From the NCBI GenBank assembly GCA_002167805.1, contig NHBT01000004.1, positions 43,756 through 52,201 of the forward strand: a DNA stretch of 8,446 nt, given 5' to 3'. The notes beneath the pieces were generated by a model, which worked only from the letters and a program-made list of their open reading frames with translations, was not told the origin of the DNA and did not search any database. Positions 1 to 6,884 of this stretch are shown piece by piece. Every line of letters begins with the position of its first letter. The first letter of the stretch is position 1. The position numbers and the translations under genes were made by a program. Source of the DNA: Owenweeksia sp. TMED14 (GTDB lineage Bacteria > Bacteroidota > Bacteroidia > Flavobacteriales > Schleiferiaceae).

Positions 1-546
1 CAGAAAGACTTTGGAGAGAATAGAGTTCAAGACATGAAAGTCAAAGCTCAAAGACTTCCTAAAGATATCCGTTGGCATATGATTGGGAGAATTCAGACAA
101 ATAAAATCAAAGATTTTATTTCATATGTTCACCTGGTTCATGGCGTTGATAGGTTGAAAGTTTTAAGTTCCATAGATAATGAGGCAAAAAAAATAAATAG
201 GGTCATCGATGTACTTATCCAGGTGCATATCGCTAAAGAGGAAACCAAGACAGGTTTTTCATTTCATGAATTAGAAGAAGTATTTTCATATAAAAATCAA
301 AATAAATTTGAAAACATACGAATAAGGGGACTAATGGGCATGGCGACATTTACGGAGAATCAAAATGAGATTCGAAAAGAATTCTCAATGCTAAAAAAAA
401 CTTTTGAAAACATTAAAAAAGCCATTTATGAACCACATTTTGACATACTTAGTATGGGTATGAGCGGAGATTTCCAGATAGCCATTCAGGAAGGATCAAC
501 GATGGTAAGAATTGGAACGTTATTATTCGGAAAACGTAATATTTGA
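1..546 (+). CDS. YggS/PLPBP family pyridoxal 5'-phosphate homeostasis protein (5' end missing)
   Basis: Cytoplasmic PLP-binding protein of the YggS/PROSC (PLPBP) family. Members have a single alanine-racemase-like TIM barrel, show no known enzyme activity, and help keep free PLP and amino-acid pools in balance. The frame is open from base 1, so the gene starts upstream and 181 codons are visible. The ATG at 34 is internal, because the preceding codons already give the family motif FGENRVQD. Other signatures are WHMIGRIQTNK, GLMGMATF, and the phosphate-binding end SMGMSGDF (fragment residues 151-158) and GSTMVRIG (165-172), followed by the typical LFGKR terminus. Full-length members have about 220-230 residues, so roughly 40 are missing, including the PLP-binding lysine. 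The next gene begins four bases after the stop and is probably co-transcribed. The family call is very secure; the physiological role is inferred from the family. Confidence 0.95.
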   Translation, partial: QKDFGENRVQDMKVKAQRLPKDIRWHMIGRIQTNKIKDFISYVHLVHGVDRLKVLSSIDNEAKKINRVIDVLIQVHIAKEETKTGFSFHELEEVFSYKNQNKFENIRIRGLMGMATFTENQNEIRKEFSMLKKTFENIKKAIYEPHFDILSMGMSGDFQIAIQEGSTMVRIGTLLFGKRNI

Positions 547-550
547 TAAT

Positions 551-1906
551 ATGTATTCCGTGGTGGACATAGAAGCATCTGGCGGTAAAGTCGGTGAAGA
601 GAAAATAATTGAAATTGCTATATTTCTTTTCGACGGCAAGAAAATAATAGATCAGTTTATTTCTTTGGTCCAACCGGATTGTGAAATCCCTATATTTATT
701 CAAAAACTGACTGGTATTAAGCAATCCGATTTAGTTAGTGCCCCTAGGTTTTATGAAATCGCAAAACGAATCATTGAAATAACTGATGGGTCCATATTTG
801 TAGCTCACAATGCAAGTTTTGATTATCGAATTCTAAAACAAGAATTCTTAAGCCTTGGATATAACTATGACCGCACCGTCTTAGATACAATTCCACTTTC
901 AGAAAAATTTTTTCCGGAGCTACCATCACACGGGTTAGAAACTATATGTAACGAACTTGGTATTTTAAATCCTAAAAGACACAGAGCTGATGGCGATGCG
1001 AGAGCAACTACTAAATTTTTAGAAATTCTATTAGAAAAAGATCGAGAAAAATATATAGAAGGCGTTTATCTAAAGTTACCTTCAGCGACCGGTAAGCATT
1101 CCTTTAGCAAACAAATTGAAAACTTAGTAAAAACAATTGGAGTTTATTATTTATTCAATAATGATGGAGAAGTAATCTATTTAGGAAAAAGCGATCAATT
1201 AAGAGTAAGAATTGATCGACATTTTTTGTCTACTAATGATAAAGCTATTGCTCTTCAAAAAGAGGTAAAAAGTATTCGAGTCGAAGAAACAGGAAGTATG
1301 CTAATGGCTGAAATTTTAGAACATATAGAACTATTGAGTTTAAAGCCTAAGTATAATACACCAAAAGATCGATACAGTCTGAGATACGGTCTTTATAAAA
1401 TAGTTGGAAAATCCATGGCCCAATGGGATATTCGAAAAATTAAAAACGATATACCCGAATTAATTATTGAAGACAAAAAAGAAGGTTTTGAATGGCTTGC
1501 CAAATTATCTACTTTTTATAACAAAAACATTGATGATTTCGTTCTTCCAAAGCATAGATCACAAACAATGAAATGTCTAAAAAATAAAAAAGCAATTAAG
1601 GCAAACGAAAATAATTCAAGTATTTTTTCATCAAAAGATAACATTGACATTAAAAAAATATTTTATCCTGACGAATCAATGATTTTAGTTGATTCCGGAA
1701 AAACCATCGGAGAAAAAACCATTTATTTAATTGAACATTCGGAATTCATTGGCTACTCAAAAGCAGAATTAACTACTCAGCAAACAGACTGGAATCTTTT
1801 AAAAAAAAGGATTACAAAAGTTCCAAAATCGAAATATTTAAACAGTTTAATTGTAAAAGCCCTGAAGGATAATAAAATAGGATCCTTAAAATTTAAATTT
1901 TCATAA
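551..1906 (+). CDS. DnaQ-like DEDDh exonuclease fused to a GIY-YIG (UvrC-N/Cho-like) nuclease domain
   Basis: Predicted DNA-repair or processing protein of 451 aa with two nuclease domains. Residues 1-165 resemble the polymerase III epsilon 3'-5' exonuclease: Exo I has D6 and E8 (VVDIEASGG), Exo II has H86 to D91 (HNASFD), and Exo III has H144 and D149 (HRADGD), giving a complete DEDDh set. Residues 196-270 are a GIY-YIG domain as in the UvrC N-terminus and Cho: GVYYLF (197-202), IYLGKS (209-214), R218/R220, and a glutamate at 257 that aligns with the metal-binding Glu before LKPKYN. Residues 271-451 match nothing I recognise. UvrB-binding and HhH regions of UvrC were not seen. The start is the ATG at 551, four bases after the yggS stop; a TTG at 512 would add 13 residues ahead of the first strand and overlap yggS. 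This domain pairing is known in bacteria. Its substrate is not evident. Confidence 0.88.
   Translation: MYSVVDIEASGGKVGEEKIIEIAIFLFDGKKIIDQFISLVQPDCEIPIFIQKLTGIKQSDLVSAPRFYEIAKRIIEITDGSIFVAHNASFDYRILKQEFLSLGYNYDRTVLDTIPLSEKFFPELPSHGLETICNELGILNPKRHRADGDARATTKFLEILLEKDREKYIEGVYLKLPSATGKHSFSKQIENLVKTIGVYYLFNNDGEVIYLGKSDQLRVRIDRHFLSTNDKAIALQKEVKSIRVEETGSMLMAEILEHIELLSLKPKYNTPKDRYSLRYGLYKIVGKSMAQWDIRKIKNDIPELIIEDKKEGFEWLAKLSTFYNKNIDDFVLPKHRSQTMKCLKNKKAIKANENNSSIFSSKDNIDIKKIFYPDESMILVDSGKTIGEKTIYLIEHSEFIGYSKAELTTQQTDWNLLKKRITKVPKSKYLNSLIVKALKDNKIGSLKFKFS
1888..1901. repeat. 14-bp perfect A/T palindrome at the convergent gene ends
   Basis: The bases AAAATTTAAATTTT read the same on both strands. 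They overlap the last codons of the exonuclease gene and the stop codon (1893-1895) of the minus-strand barrel gene. Just upstream, AAGGAT (1865-1870) can pair with ATCCTT (1882-1887). With only A/T pairs and no loop, the palindrome itself makes a poor RNA hairpin. It may be a by-product of low-complexity codons (Lys, Phe) in both genes. Confidence 0.5.
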
Positions 1907-2489
1907 ATATTGAAACAATAATTTTAGAGGCCTGAGCTCTGTAATTGGTCTCTAAATTATCTAAAGAAATATCTGAAAATCTTATGTCAAAGGGGCTTTG
2001 ATAGCGCAGGCTGAACTGAAATCTAAAAAGCTTCAAACCTATCCCAAACTGATTAGACCAATTGCTAGGCTGAGAAATATCAAAGATAGGAATTGAGAAA
2101 ACAGGAGCGTACAGTGCTGTAAGCGGACCAATTTTTAATCCAAATTCAACGGGAAAATCTATATGAGATAAGTCCAAAGGAACTTGAAATGTAGAATCAA
2201 CATCAAGTCTATTAGAGATATTTAAAGGCTGATTTAAATATGTAAACCAGCATTGGGGTTCAAAATAAATTAATCCCAATCCAATTCTACGATATACTCC
2301 TATATGGTAACCATTTTGTGGTTTTAAATTAAAAATAAAAGGATCATACGCCAAATCCAACGGCTGAATATTAATATTTGAGACATGAACTCCTGCTGAA
2401 ATTCCATAGCTCAATCGTTGCGCAATTATTTGTTCAGAGAAATGAAAAAAAAGAAATAGATAACAAAATTTAGAGATCAAATTTTTCAT
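1893..2489 (-). CDS. Secreted outer-membrane beta-barrel protein (PorT-like/OMP_b-brl type), function unknown
   Basis: Small predicted outer-membrane protein of 198 aa. The N-terminus is a signal peptide: a short basic stretch (MKNLISK), a hydrophobic core (residues 8-16), then SEQIIAQ ending near residue 24, as is common in Bacteroidota. The mature part has alternating hydrophobic and polar strands typical of 8-strand barrels, such as YGISAGVHVS, GYHIGVYRRIGLGLIYFEP, DFPVEFGLKIG and FRFQFSLRYQ, and it ends in a short strand, IVSIFMKI. I chose the ATG at 2489 because it gives a clean signal peptide and lies 7 bases after the purC stop. A start at 2522 would add 11 residues ahead of the signal peptide and overlap purC. 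The gene probably shares a transcript with purC. Its 3' end overlaps the convergent nuclease gene by 14 bp. Similarity to the PorT family is only in overall layout, so no secretion role is claimed. Confidence 0.75.
   Translation of the reverse strand: MKNLISKFCYLFLFFHFSEQIIAQRLSYGISAGVHVSNINIQPLDLAYDPFIFNLKPQNGYHIGVYRRIGLGLIYFEPQCWFTYLNQPLNISNRLDVDSTFQVPLDLSHIDFPVEFGLKIGPLTALYAPVFSIPIFDISQPSNWSNQFGIGLKLFRFQFSLRYQSPFDIRFSDISLDNLETNYRAQASKIIVSIFMKI
1923..1956 (+). terminator. Possible hairpin terminator for the plus-strand nuclease transcript
   Basis: Seventeen bases after the exonuclease stop, TTTAGAGGCC (1923-1932) can pair with GGTCTCTAAA (1947-1956) as a 10-bp stem with one G-U pair and a 14-base loop. 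On the minus strand the G-U pair becomes a C-A mismatch, so the stem favours the plus-strand RNA. A TTAT follows, not a clear T-run, so this is not a textbook intrinsic terminator. It lies inside the coding sequence of the barrel gene on the other strand. Confidence 0.3.
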
Positions 2490-2496
2490 CCCAAAA

Positions 2497-3447
2497 TTAA
2501 AAATTTGATATAAATTTTTCAATGTTCTCTTGAATTCTGGCAGGAATGTTTTCTGAACTTGCAGGTAAAAAAGGAATTCCTGTCAACCTCTCATATAATT
2601 CTATATAACGTTTTGAAACACTATTTATCCACTCTTGATTAAGATCAGGTATTTTCTGACCCTCTATGCCCTGAAATCCCTTTGAAATCAAGAATTGTCT
2701 AACAAATTCTTTAGATAACTGCTTCTGCGGTAGACCCTTGTCCTGACGCTCTTGATATCCATCTTTGATGAAGTATCTAGAGGAATCTGGAGTATGTATT
2801 TCATCAATTAGCACAATTGAACCATCATTTAATTTGCCAAATTCATATTTAGTATCTACCAAAATCAAACCTTTTTCCTCAGCCATTTTTTGACCTCGCC
2901 AAAATAGTTTCTTTGTATACTCCTCAATTTGTTCATAGTCACCTTTACTGATGATTCCATTTGAAATTAATTTTGCTCGTGAAATATCTTGATCATGAGC
3001 TCCTATACTTTCTTTTGTTGTAGGGGTTATGATTGGTTCTGGAAATTTATCATCTGTACGAAGTCCATCTGGCATTGAAACACCACTAATACTTCTTTCA
3101 CCATTCAAATAAAGCCTTGAAGCATGACCACTCAGGAAACCACGTATAACCATCTCAACCTTAAAAGGCTCTGCCTTATGCCCAAAAGTAACTACTGGGT
3201 CTGGTGATGAAATATGCCAATTAGGCACTATATCAGAGGTTTTATCAAAAAAATACTTAGCCATTCCATTTAATACTTGTCCTTTATATGGAATTCCTTT
3301 TGGCAAAACCACATCAAATGCGGATAGTCGATCCGAAGCGATCATTAAAATAAAATTATTCTTCAAAGTATAGACATCTCTTACTTTGCCACGATAAAAA
3401 TTTGTTTGACCTGAGAAATTAAAATGATGATCAGTTAAAGGAAGCAT
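2497..3447 (-). CDS. purC: Phosphoribosylaminoimidazole-succinocarboxamide (SAICAR) synthase
   Basis: Cytosolic enzyme of de novo purine synthesis. It joins CAIR and L-aspartate with ATP to give SAICAR. The 316-aa protein is the longer, yeast ADE1-like form rather than the roughly 240-aa Escherichia coli type. Motifs in order: YRGKVRDVY (18-26) in the ATP-binding N-terminus, [12 protein letters not shown] (38-49), [12 protein letters not shown] (102-113), [12 protein letters not shown] (141-152), VDTKYEFG (197-204) and [12 protein letters not shown] (215-226). All main family signatures are present, so it is probably active. The ATG at 3447 gives the expected N-terminus. It is transcribed away from the SAM hydrolase-like gene across a 73-bp gap, with a candidate promoter at 3507-3514. 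A secreted barrel gene follows 7 bases after its stop. I see no purine riboswitch or PurR-like operator in the short leader. Confidence 0.97.
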   Translation of the reverse strand: MLPLTDHHFNFSGQTNFYRGKVRDVYTLKNNFILMIASDRLSAFDVVLPKGIPYKGQVLNGMAKYFFDKTSDIVPNWHISSPDPVVTFGHKAEPFKVEMVIRGFLSGHASRLYLNGERSISGVSMPDGLRTDDKFPEPIITPTTKESIGAHDQDISRAKLISNGIISKGDYEQIEEYTKKLFWRGQKMAEEKGLILVDTKYEFGKLNDGSIVLIDEIHTPDSSRYFIKDGYQERQDKGLPQKQLSKEFVRQFLISKGFQGIEGQKIPDLNQEWINSVSKRYIELYERLTGIPFLPASSENIPARIQENIEKFISNF

Positions 3448-3520
3448 AGTATTTTAATTTTTAAAGCTTTTCTAGACTTAGTAATTCTCCTATTACATTT
3501 ACAATTCAAAAATACAACTT
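3448..3520. promoter_or_regulatory. Divergent promoter gap between purC and the SAM hydrolase-like gene
   Basis: This 73-bp AT-rich gap must hold the starts of both divergent transcripts unless promoters lie inside the genes. For purC, a full match to TAnnTTTG is present (separate entry). For the plus-strand gene the best candidate is TACATTTA at 3494-3501, one base off the consensus, with TTTT at 3468-3471 in place of the -33 TTTG box, 22 bases upstream. No operator-like inverted repeat stands out. Confidence 0.35.
3507..3514 (-). promoter_or_regulatory. Candidate purC promoter -7 box (TATTTTTG)
   Basis: On the minus strand TATTTTTG matches the Bacteroidota -7 consensus TAnnTTTG exactly and would give a leader of roughly 50 bases before the purC ATG. 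The matching -33 TTTG box is poor: the nearest candidates (CTTG at 3543-3540, TGTG at 3541-3538) lie within the start of the divergent gene, with spacers of 23-25 bases. An exact match can occur by chance in AT-rich DNA. Confidence 0.4.
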
Positions 3521-4327
3521 ATGCCGATCGTAACCTTCACAAGTGACTATGGATGGAAAGATCCGGATACTGCTGTTGTGCGAGGAATGATTTATTCAGA
3601 AATGCTTAGGTCTGGTATAGCATCGCCAGTGGTAGATGTTTCTCACGATGTTAGCCCGAGAAATCACCAGGAAGCTGCCTATATTTTGAGAGGTGCATAT
3701 AATTCTTTTCCAAAAAAAAGTGTTCATGTGGTGTTAGTCGATAATATGGCAAGCCAGAGCACGGAGGTTATTGCAATTGAAATTGACGATCATTTTTTTC
3801 TTGCTCTAAATCATGGTGGTTTGTCTCTAATTAGACCAGATTTGAAAATCACTAATATGGTTCAAATAGAGCTCAAGAATCGTTTAGAATTAGTCAAACC
3901 TGAAAGTATAATATCAGCTGCAGCAATTCATTTATTAAATAGTGGGACGTTAACTACACTCGGCAAAAATCTTTTAAATTTTCAAAAATTACAGACGATC
4001 CATCCGGAAATTAAGAATGAAAAGACGGCAATTATTCATGTAAAATATGTTGATCATTATGGTCAATTGGTAACCAATGCCAGTGAAAACTGGTTAAGTG
4101 ATTGGACAAAGAATAGACCTGTTTTTGCAATTGCAAGAGGAAGAAAAATAAATAATTGGATTTCAAATCGTGAGGATATGAAAGATTCAGGAACTTTATA
4201 CATGAGAATAAATAATTTTGGCTTTCTAGAAATCGGATTGGTTTCACCAGGTAAAAACAGTTCAAATACAGCCAGTTCTCTATTAGGTATTTCAGAACAT
4301 GACCCTATAGAGCTGCAGATAAAATAG
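3521..4327 (+). CDS. DUF62 family S-adenosyl-L-methionine hydrolase / hydroxide adenosyltransferase-like protein
   Basis: Family members (DUF62; relatives of the fluorinase and chlorinase SalL) convert SAM plus water to adenosine and methionine. The 268-aa protein has the two-domain family layout. The N-terminal domain shows TFTSDYGWKD (5-14), VVDVSHDVSPRNHQEAAYIL (37-56), VHVVLVDN (68-75) and LNHGGLSL (96-103). The C-terminal barrel shows YVDHYGQLVTN (176-186), GFLEIGL (234-240) and a closing LLGISEHDPI. It departs from archaeal enzymes at the usual DPGVGTxR and FHGRD motifs: D74 is kept, but the Arg seven residues later is Thr81, and the His/Arg motif is replaced around residues 124-130 (LVKPESI). 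Bacteroidota members as I recall them also vary here, so activity is uncertain. There is no signal peptide, so it should be cytosolic. The start matches the family N-terminus. The gldF gene follows after about 106 bp. Confidence 0.88.
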   Translation: MPIVTFTSDYGWKDPDTAVVRGMIYSEMLRSGIASPVVDVSHDVSPRNHQEAAYILRGAYNSFPKKSVHVVLVDNMASQSTEVIAIEIDDHFFLALNHGGLSLIRPDLKITNMVQIELKNRLELVKPESIISAAAIHLLNSGTLTTLGKNLLNFQKLQTIHPEIKNEKTAIIHVKYVDHYGQLVTNASENWLSDWTKNRPVFAIARGRKINNWISNREDMKDSGTLYMRINNFGFLEIGLVSPGKNSSNTASSLLGISEHDPIELQIK

Positions 4328-4367
4328 AACGAGAAGCAATAGTGTTCAAAAAGATGTAAAAACTGCT

Positions 4368-4399
4368 ATTGAGTAGCCTATATCATTTAATAATATTTG
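4368..4399 (+). promoter_or_regulatory. Candidate promoter upstream of gldF
   Basis: ATTG (4368-4371) and AATATTTG (4392-4399), separated by 20 bases, each differ by one base from the Bacteroidota -33 (TTTG) and -7 (TAnnTTTG) boxes. Transcription would begin near 4406, about 28 bases before the preferred ATG at 4434 and next to the alternative TTG at 4407. The 106-bp gap after the SAM hydrolase-like gene leaves room for such a promoter, but read-through from upstream is equally possible. Confidence 0.35.
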
Positions 4400-4433
4400 T
4401 CGAAATTTGACTATCAAAATCGATCACAATCCG

Positions 4434-5165
4434 ATGATTTCACTTGCCAAAAAAGAATTTAATGCATTTTTTCAATCCTCCACGGGAGTTTTAATAATAT
4501 GTGCTTATTTAATTTTAAATGGTCTTTTTCTCTGGCTTTTGGAAGTCCCTTTCAATTTGATACAATCTGGTTATGCGCAACTTGATGGTTTATTTATGCT
4601 ATCACCATGGGTATTCTTATTCTTAATTCCTGCCATTGGTATGAAAATGCTTTCAGATGAAAAACGTACAGGAACGCTAGAATGGCTATTAACAAAGCCG
4701 ATTAGTGAATGGCAAATAATAATGGGTAAATATTTTGCCGGAATGACGTTAATCTTATTTTCTCTAATTCCAACTTTTATTTACGTCATTACTATATTTT
4801 ATTTTGGTAACCCCAAAGGAAATATAGATATAGGTGCCACAATAGGATCATATATTGGAGTTTTTCTTATGGCCTCATGCTACATGAGTATTTCACTTTT
4901 CACATCTGCAATTTCAGAAAATTCCATCATCGCATTTGTCTCAGCCGTCTTGCTATGTTTATTTTTCTATTCTGGATTTGATCAAATAGCTAATTTGAAA
5001 GACCTTGAGTTCTCCGGATTATTTTGGATGAGCCTAGGGATCAATGAACATTATAATTCAATAAGCCGGGGAGTTATTGACTTCAGTGATATTACTTATT
5101 TTTTTGTATTAAGTTTTATTTTTTTGAGTAGCGCCCAAATTATTCTAAAATCTCGTAATTGGTAA
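4434..5165 (+). CDS. gldF: Gliding motility-associated ABC transporter permease GldF
   Basis: Inner-membrane permease of 243 aa in the ABC-2/NosY-like family. In Flavobacterium johnsoniae GldF works with the ATPase GldA and with GldG, and mutants lose gliding. Homologues also occur in Bacteroidota that do not glide, so motility is not shown here. Six hydrophobic segments lie at about 18-36, 55-74, 100-124, 135-160, 164-182 and 219-238. Between the second and third is the family signature MKMLSDEKRTGTLEWLLTKP (70-89), a cytoplasmic loop expected to contact the ATPase. The N-terminus MISLAKKEFNAFF is typical of the family, so I prefer the ATG at 4434; a TTG at 4407 would add nine residues. The gldG gene begins 9 bases after the stop, indicating an operon. 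No ATPase gene is present in the window. Confidence 0.9.
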   Translation: MISLAKKEFNAFFQSSTGVLIICAYLILNGLFLWLLEVPFNLIQSGYAQLDGLFMLSPWVFLFLIPAIGMKMLSDEKRTGTLEWLLTKPISEWQIIMGKYFAGMTLILFSLIPTFIYVITIFYFGNPKGNIDIGATIGSYIGVFLMASCYMSISLFTSAISENSIIAFVSAVLLCLFFYSGFDQIANLKDLEFSGLFWMSLGINEHYNSISRGVIDFSDITYFFVLSFIFLSSAQIILKSRNW

Positions 5166-5174
5166 TTTTTTGGT

Positions 5175-6884
5175 ATGAAAAAAATAGATCTAATAAGGTT
5201 TTTCACAATTCTATTTTTTAGTATTCTGGCATTTTGCATGTCTACTTTTTTGTCCTTTCGGATTGATTTAACTCAAGACAAAAGATTTAGCTTAAATACA
5301 TCGACAATAAAACTGTTAAAAAATATTCAGGACCCGATGCTTTTCACCATATATCTAGATGGAGACTTTCCCTCTGGTTTTCAGCGTCTAAAGCTTGAAT
5401 CTTTACGGCTACTTGAAGAGTTCCGTGCTGAGAATCCAAATATTAAATATATCCTGGTTAACCCGTCTGAAAATTCTGATTCTCAAGCTAGACGAGATAC
5501 TTATACCCAACTAAAGAATTCAGGCCTTTCTGCAATTCAAATAAAAGTTGAAGAACAAGATGGAGTAAAAGAACAGCAAATTTTTCCTGGGGCAATTGTT
5601 TCTTATCAGGATAAAGAATGGCCAGTTTCTTTATTAATGGATCAATTTGCCTCGAATCCTGAGGCGCAAATTAATGCGTCGATCCAAAATTTAGAATATT
5701 CTTTAGCAACATCAGTAAAAGGCTTGACTGATAATTATCGTAGATCAATAGGAATTCTTCACGGACACGATGAACTTAAACCTATTGAAACAGCATCCTT
5801 AGAGCTATCACTATCCAAGTCTTATGATGTAGAACACTTTAACCTTAGAGAATTTCCGATTGATACAATTACTGGAGAACCGGATCTATCTAAACAAGTG
5901 ATGCAATTGAATAGTTTTGATTTAATAATTCTAGCAAAACCGAAAATGTATTTTTCTGATCTAGACCGATGGCTTATCGATCAATACCTCATGAATGATG
6001 GAAAATGCATATTAATGCTAGATGCAATTTATGCAGAAATGGATTCTCTAAGTTATTCTCCTGATTTTTTAGCTTATCCCATTATCAGCGACCTAAATCT
6101 CGAGGATCCCCTATTTAGTTATGGAGTAAGAATAAATACAAGATTAATCCAAGATATGGTTTGTGCATCGTTAAATGACCGAAAGTCAATTCTCCCTTGG
6201 GTGTATTTCCCTTTGCTCCTGCCGCAAACTAATCATCCAATTGCTAAAAATTTAAATGCAATAAAAATGGAATTTGCGACATCCATTGACAGTGTAAGAG
6301 TACCGGGAGTTAAAAAAACCCCCTTACTTTTCACTTCACCATATAGTCGAAGCCAACCCATGCCAGGAAAGGTTTCACTATCCACTCTTTACAATAAACC
6401 CACGCAGTCTAAGTTTCAAGAAAAAGGATTGATCACCGCAATTTTGTTAGAAGATTCTATTCCCTCTTTTTATGCAAATCGAATTGCGCCAAAAACTAGC
6501 TATAGGACTCCTCCTGTAAAAGCAAATAATGCAAAATTATTAGTAATATCAGACGGAGACTTTATCAGGAATCAAAGAAATCTAATTAGGTCTGATATTC
6601 CTCGAGGAGCTCCTCTGCCCCTTGGCTTTGATCAATTTACCCAGCAGCAATTTGGGAATTCTGATTTTATTCAAAATGCCATTGATTATATGTTAAACAG
6701 TAAAGGGTTGATCTATGTAAGAGGCAGAGAGGTAACTCTTCGGCTTTTAGATAGTCAAAAAATAGAAAAAAATAAAAATCTTATCATAGGAACAAATCTT
6801 ATTGCTCCCGCTGGGGTTATTTTAATCTTTGGAATAATTTTCCGAATTCTTCGAAAAAAAAGGTTTGTTAAATTCTCAAAATGA
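5175..6884 (+). CDS. gldG: Gliding motility-associated ABC transporter auxiliary protein GldG
   Basis: Partner of GldF, 569 aa, with a large periplasmic domain held by a membrane helix at each end: residues 9-28 near the N-terminus and about 536-558 at the C-terminus, followed by a basic tail (RKKRF). Family motifs (ABC_transp_aux/GldG): DLTQDKRFSLN (31-41) right after the first helix, ILHGHDE (194-200), VISDGDFIRNQ (457-467), GNSDFIQNAIDYM (494-506) and RGREVTLRLLD (516-526). Length is normal for the family. It follows gldF after 9 bases, and its TGA overlaps the next start as ATGA, which suggests translational coupling. The role is inferred from F. johnsoniae, where GldG is needed for gliding; its substrate is unknown. 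An A8 run near the end (6854-6861) does not lead into the next gene. Confidence 0.92.
   Translation: MKKIDLIRFFTILFFSILAFCMSTFLSFRIDLTQDKRFSLNTSTIKLLKNIQDPMLFTIYLDGDFPSGFQRLKLESLRLLEEFRAENPNIKYILVNPSENSDSQARRDTYTQLKNSGLSAIQIKVEEQDGVKEQQIFPGAIVSYQDKEWPVSLLMDQFASNPEAQINASIQNLEYSLATSVKGLTDNYRRSIGILHGHDELKPIETASLELSLSKSYDVEHFNLREFPIDTITGEPDLSKQVMQLNSFDLIILAKPKMYFSDLDRWLIDQYLMNDGKCILMLDAIYAEMDSLSYSPDFLAYPIISDLNLEDPLFSYGVRINTRLIQDMVCASLNDRKSILPWVYFPLLLPQTNHPIAKNLNAIKMEFATSIDSVRVPGVKKTPLLFTSPYSRSQPMPGKVSLSTLYNKPTQSKFQEKGLITAILLEDSIPSFYANRIAPKTSYRTPPVKANNAKLLVISDGDFIRNQRNLIRSDIPRGAPLPLGFDQFTQQQFGNSDFIQNAIDYMLNSKGLIYVRGREVTLRLLDSQKIEKNKNLIIGTNLIAPAGVILIFGIIFRILRKKRFVKFSK

Noticed and set aside
512..550. 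TTG start that would lengthen the nuclease by 13 residues.
   Set aside because: It overlaps yggS and precedes the first exonuclease strand; the ATG at 551 places the Exo I motif at the normal distance from the N-terminus.
449..724. Open frame of 91 codons on the minus strand.
   Set aside because: It lies opposite the yggS end and the conserved exonuclease start, its product resembles no family I know, and it is best explained as a shadow of those genes.
1801..1808. A8 run in the nuclease gene with the same slippery phase.
   Set aside because: A -1 slip only adds about 21 residues before a stop near 1873. The zero frame continues normally, and such runs are common in AT-rich DNA.
4032..4265. 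Open frame of 77 codons on the minus strand.
   Set aside because: It sits wholly inside the conserved C-terminal domain of the SAM hydrolase-like gene and its product has no recognisable features.
4337..4371. Inverted repeat CAATAG / CTATTG after the SAM hydrolase-like gene, considered as a terminator.
   Set aside because: There are only six standard pairs with a large loop and no T-run afterwards; it also overlaps the candidate -33 box for gldF.
6854..6861. A8 run near the gldG end, in the right phase to act as an A-AAA-AAA slippery site for a -1 frameshift into the DUF4340 frame.
   Set aside because: After a -1 slip the new frame reads three codons and meets TAA at 6869-6871, before the DUF4340 start, so no fusion can form.
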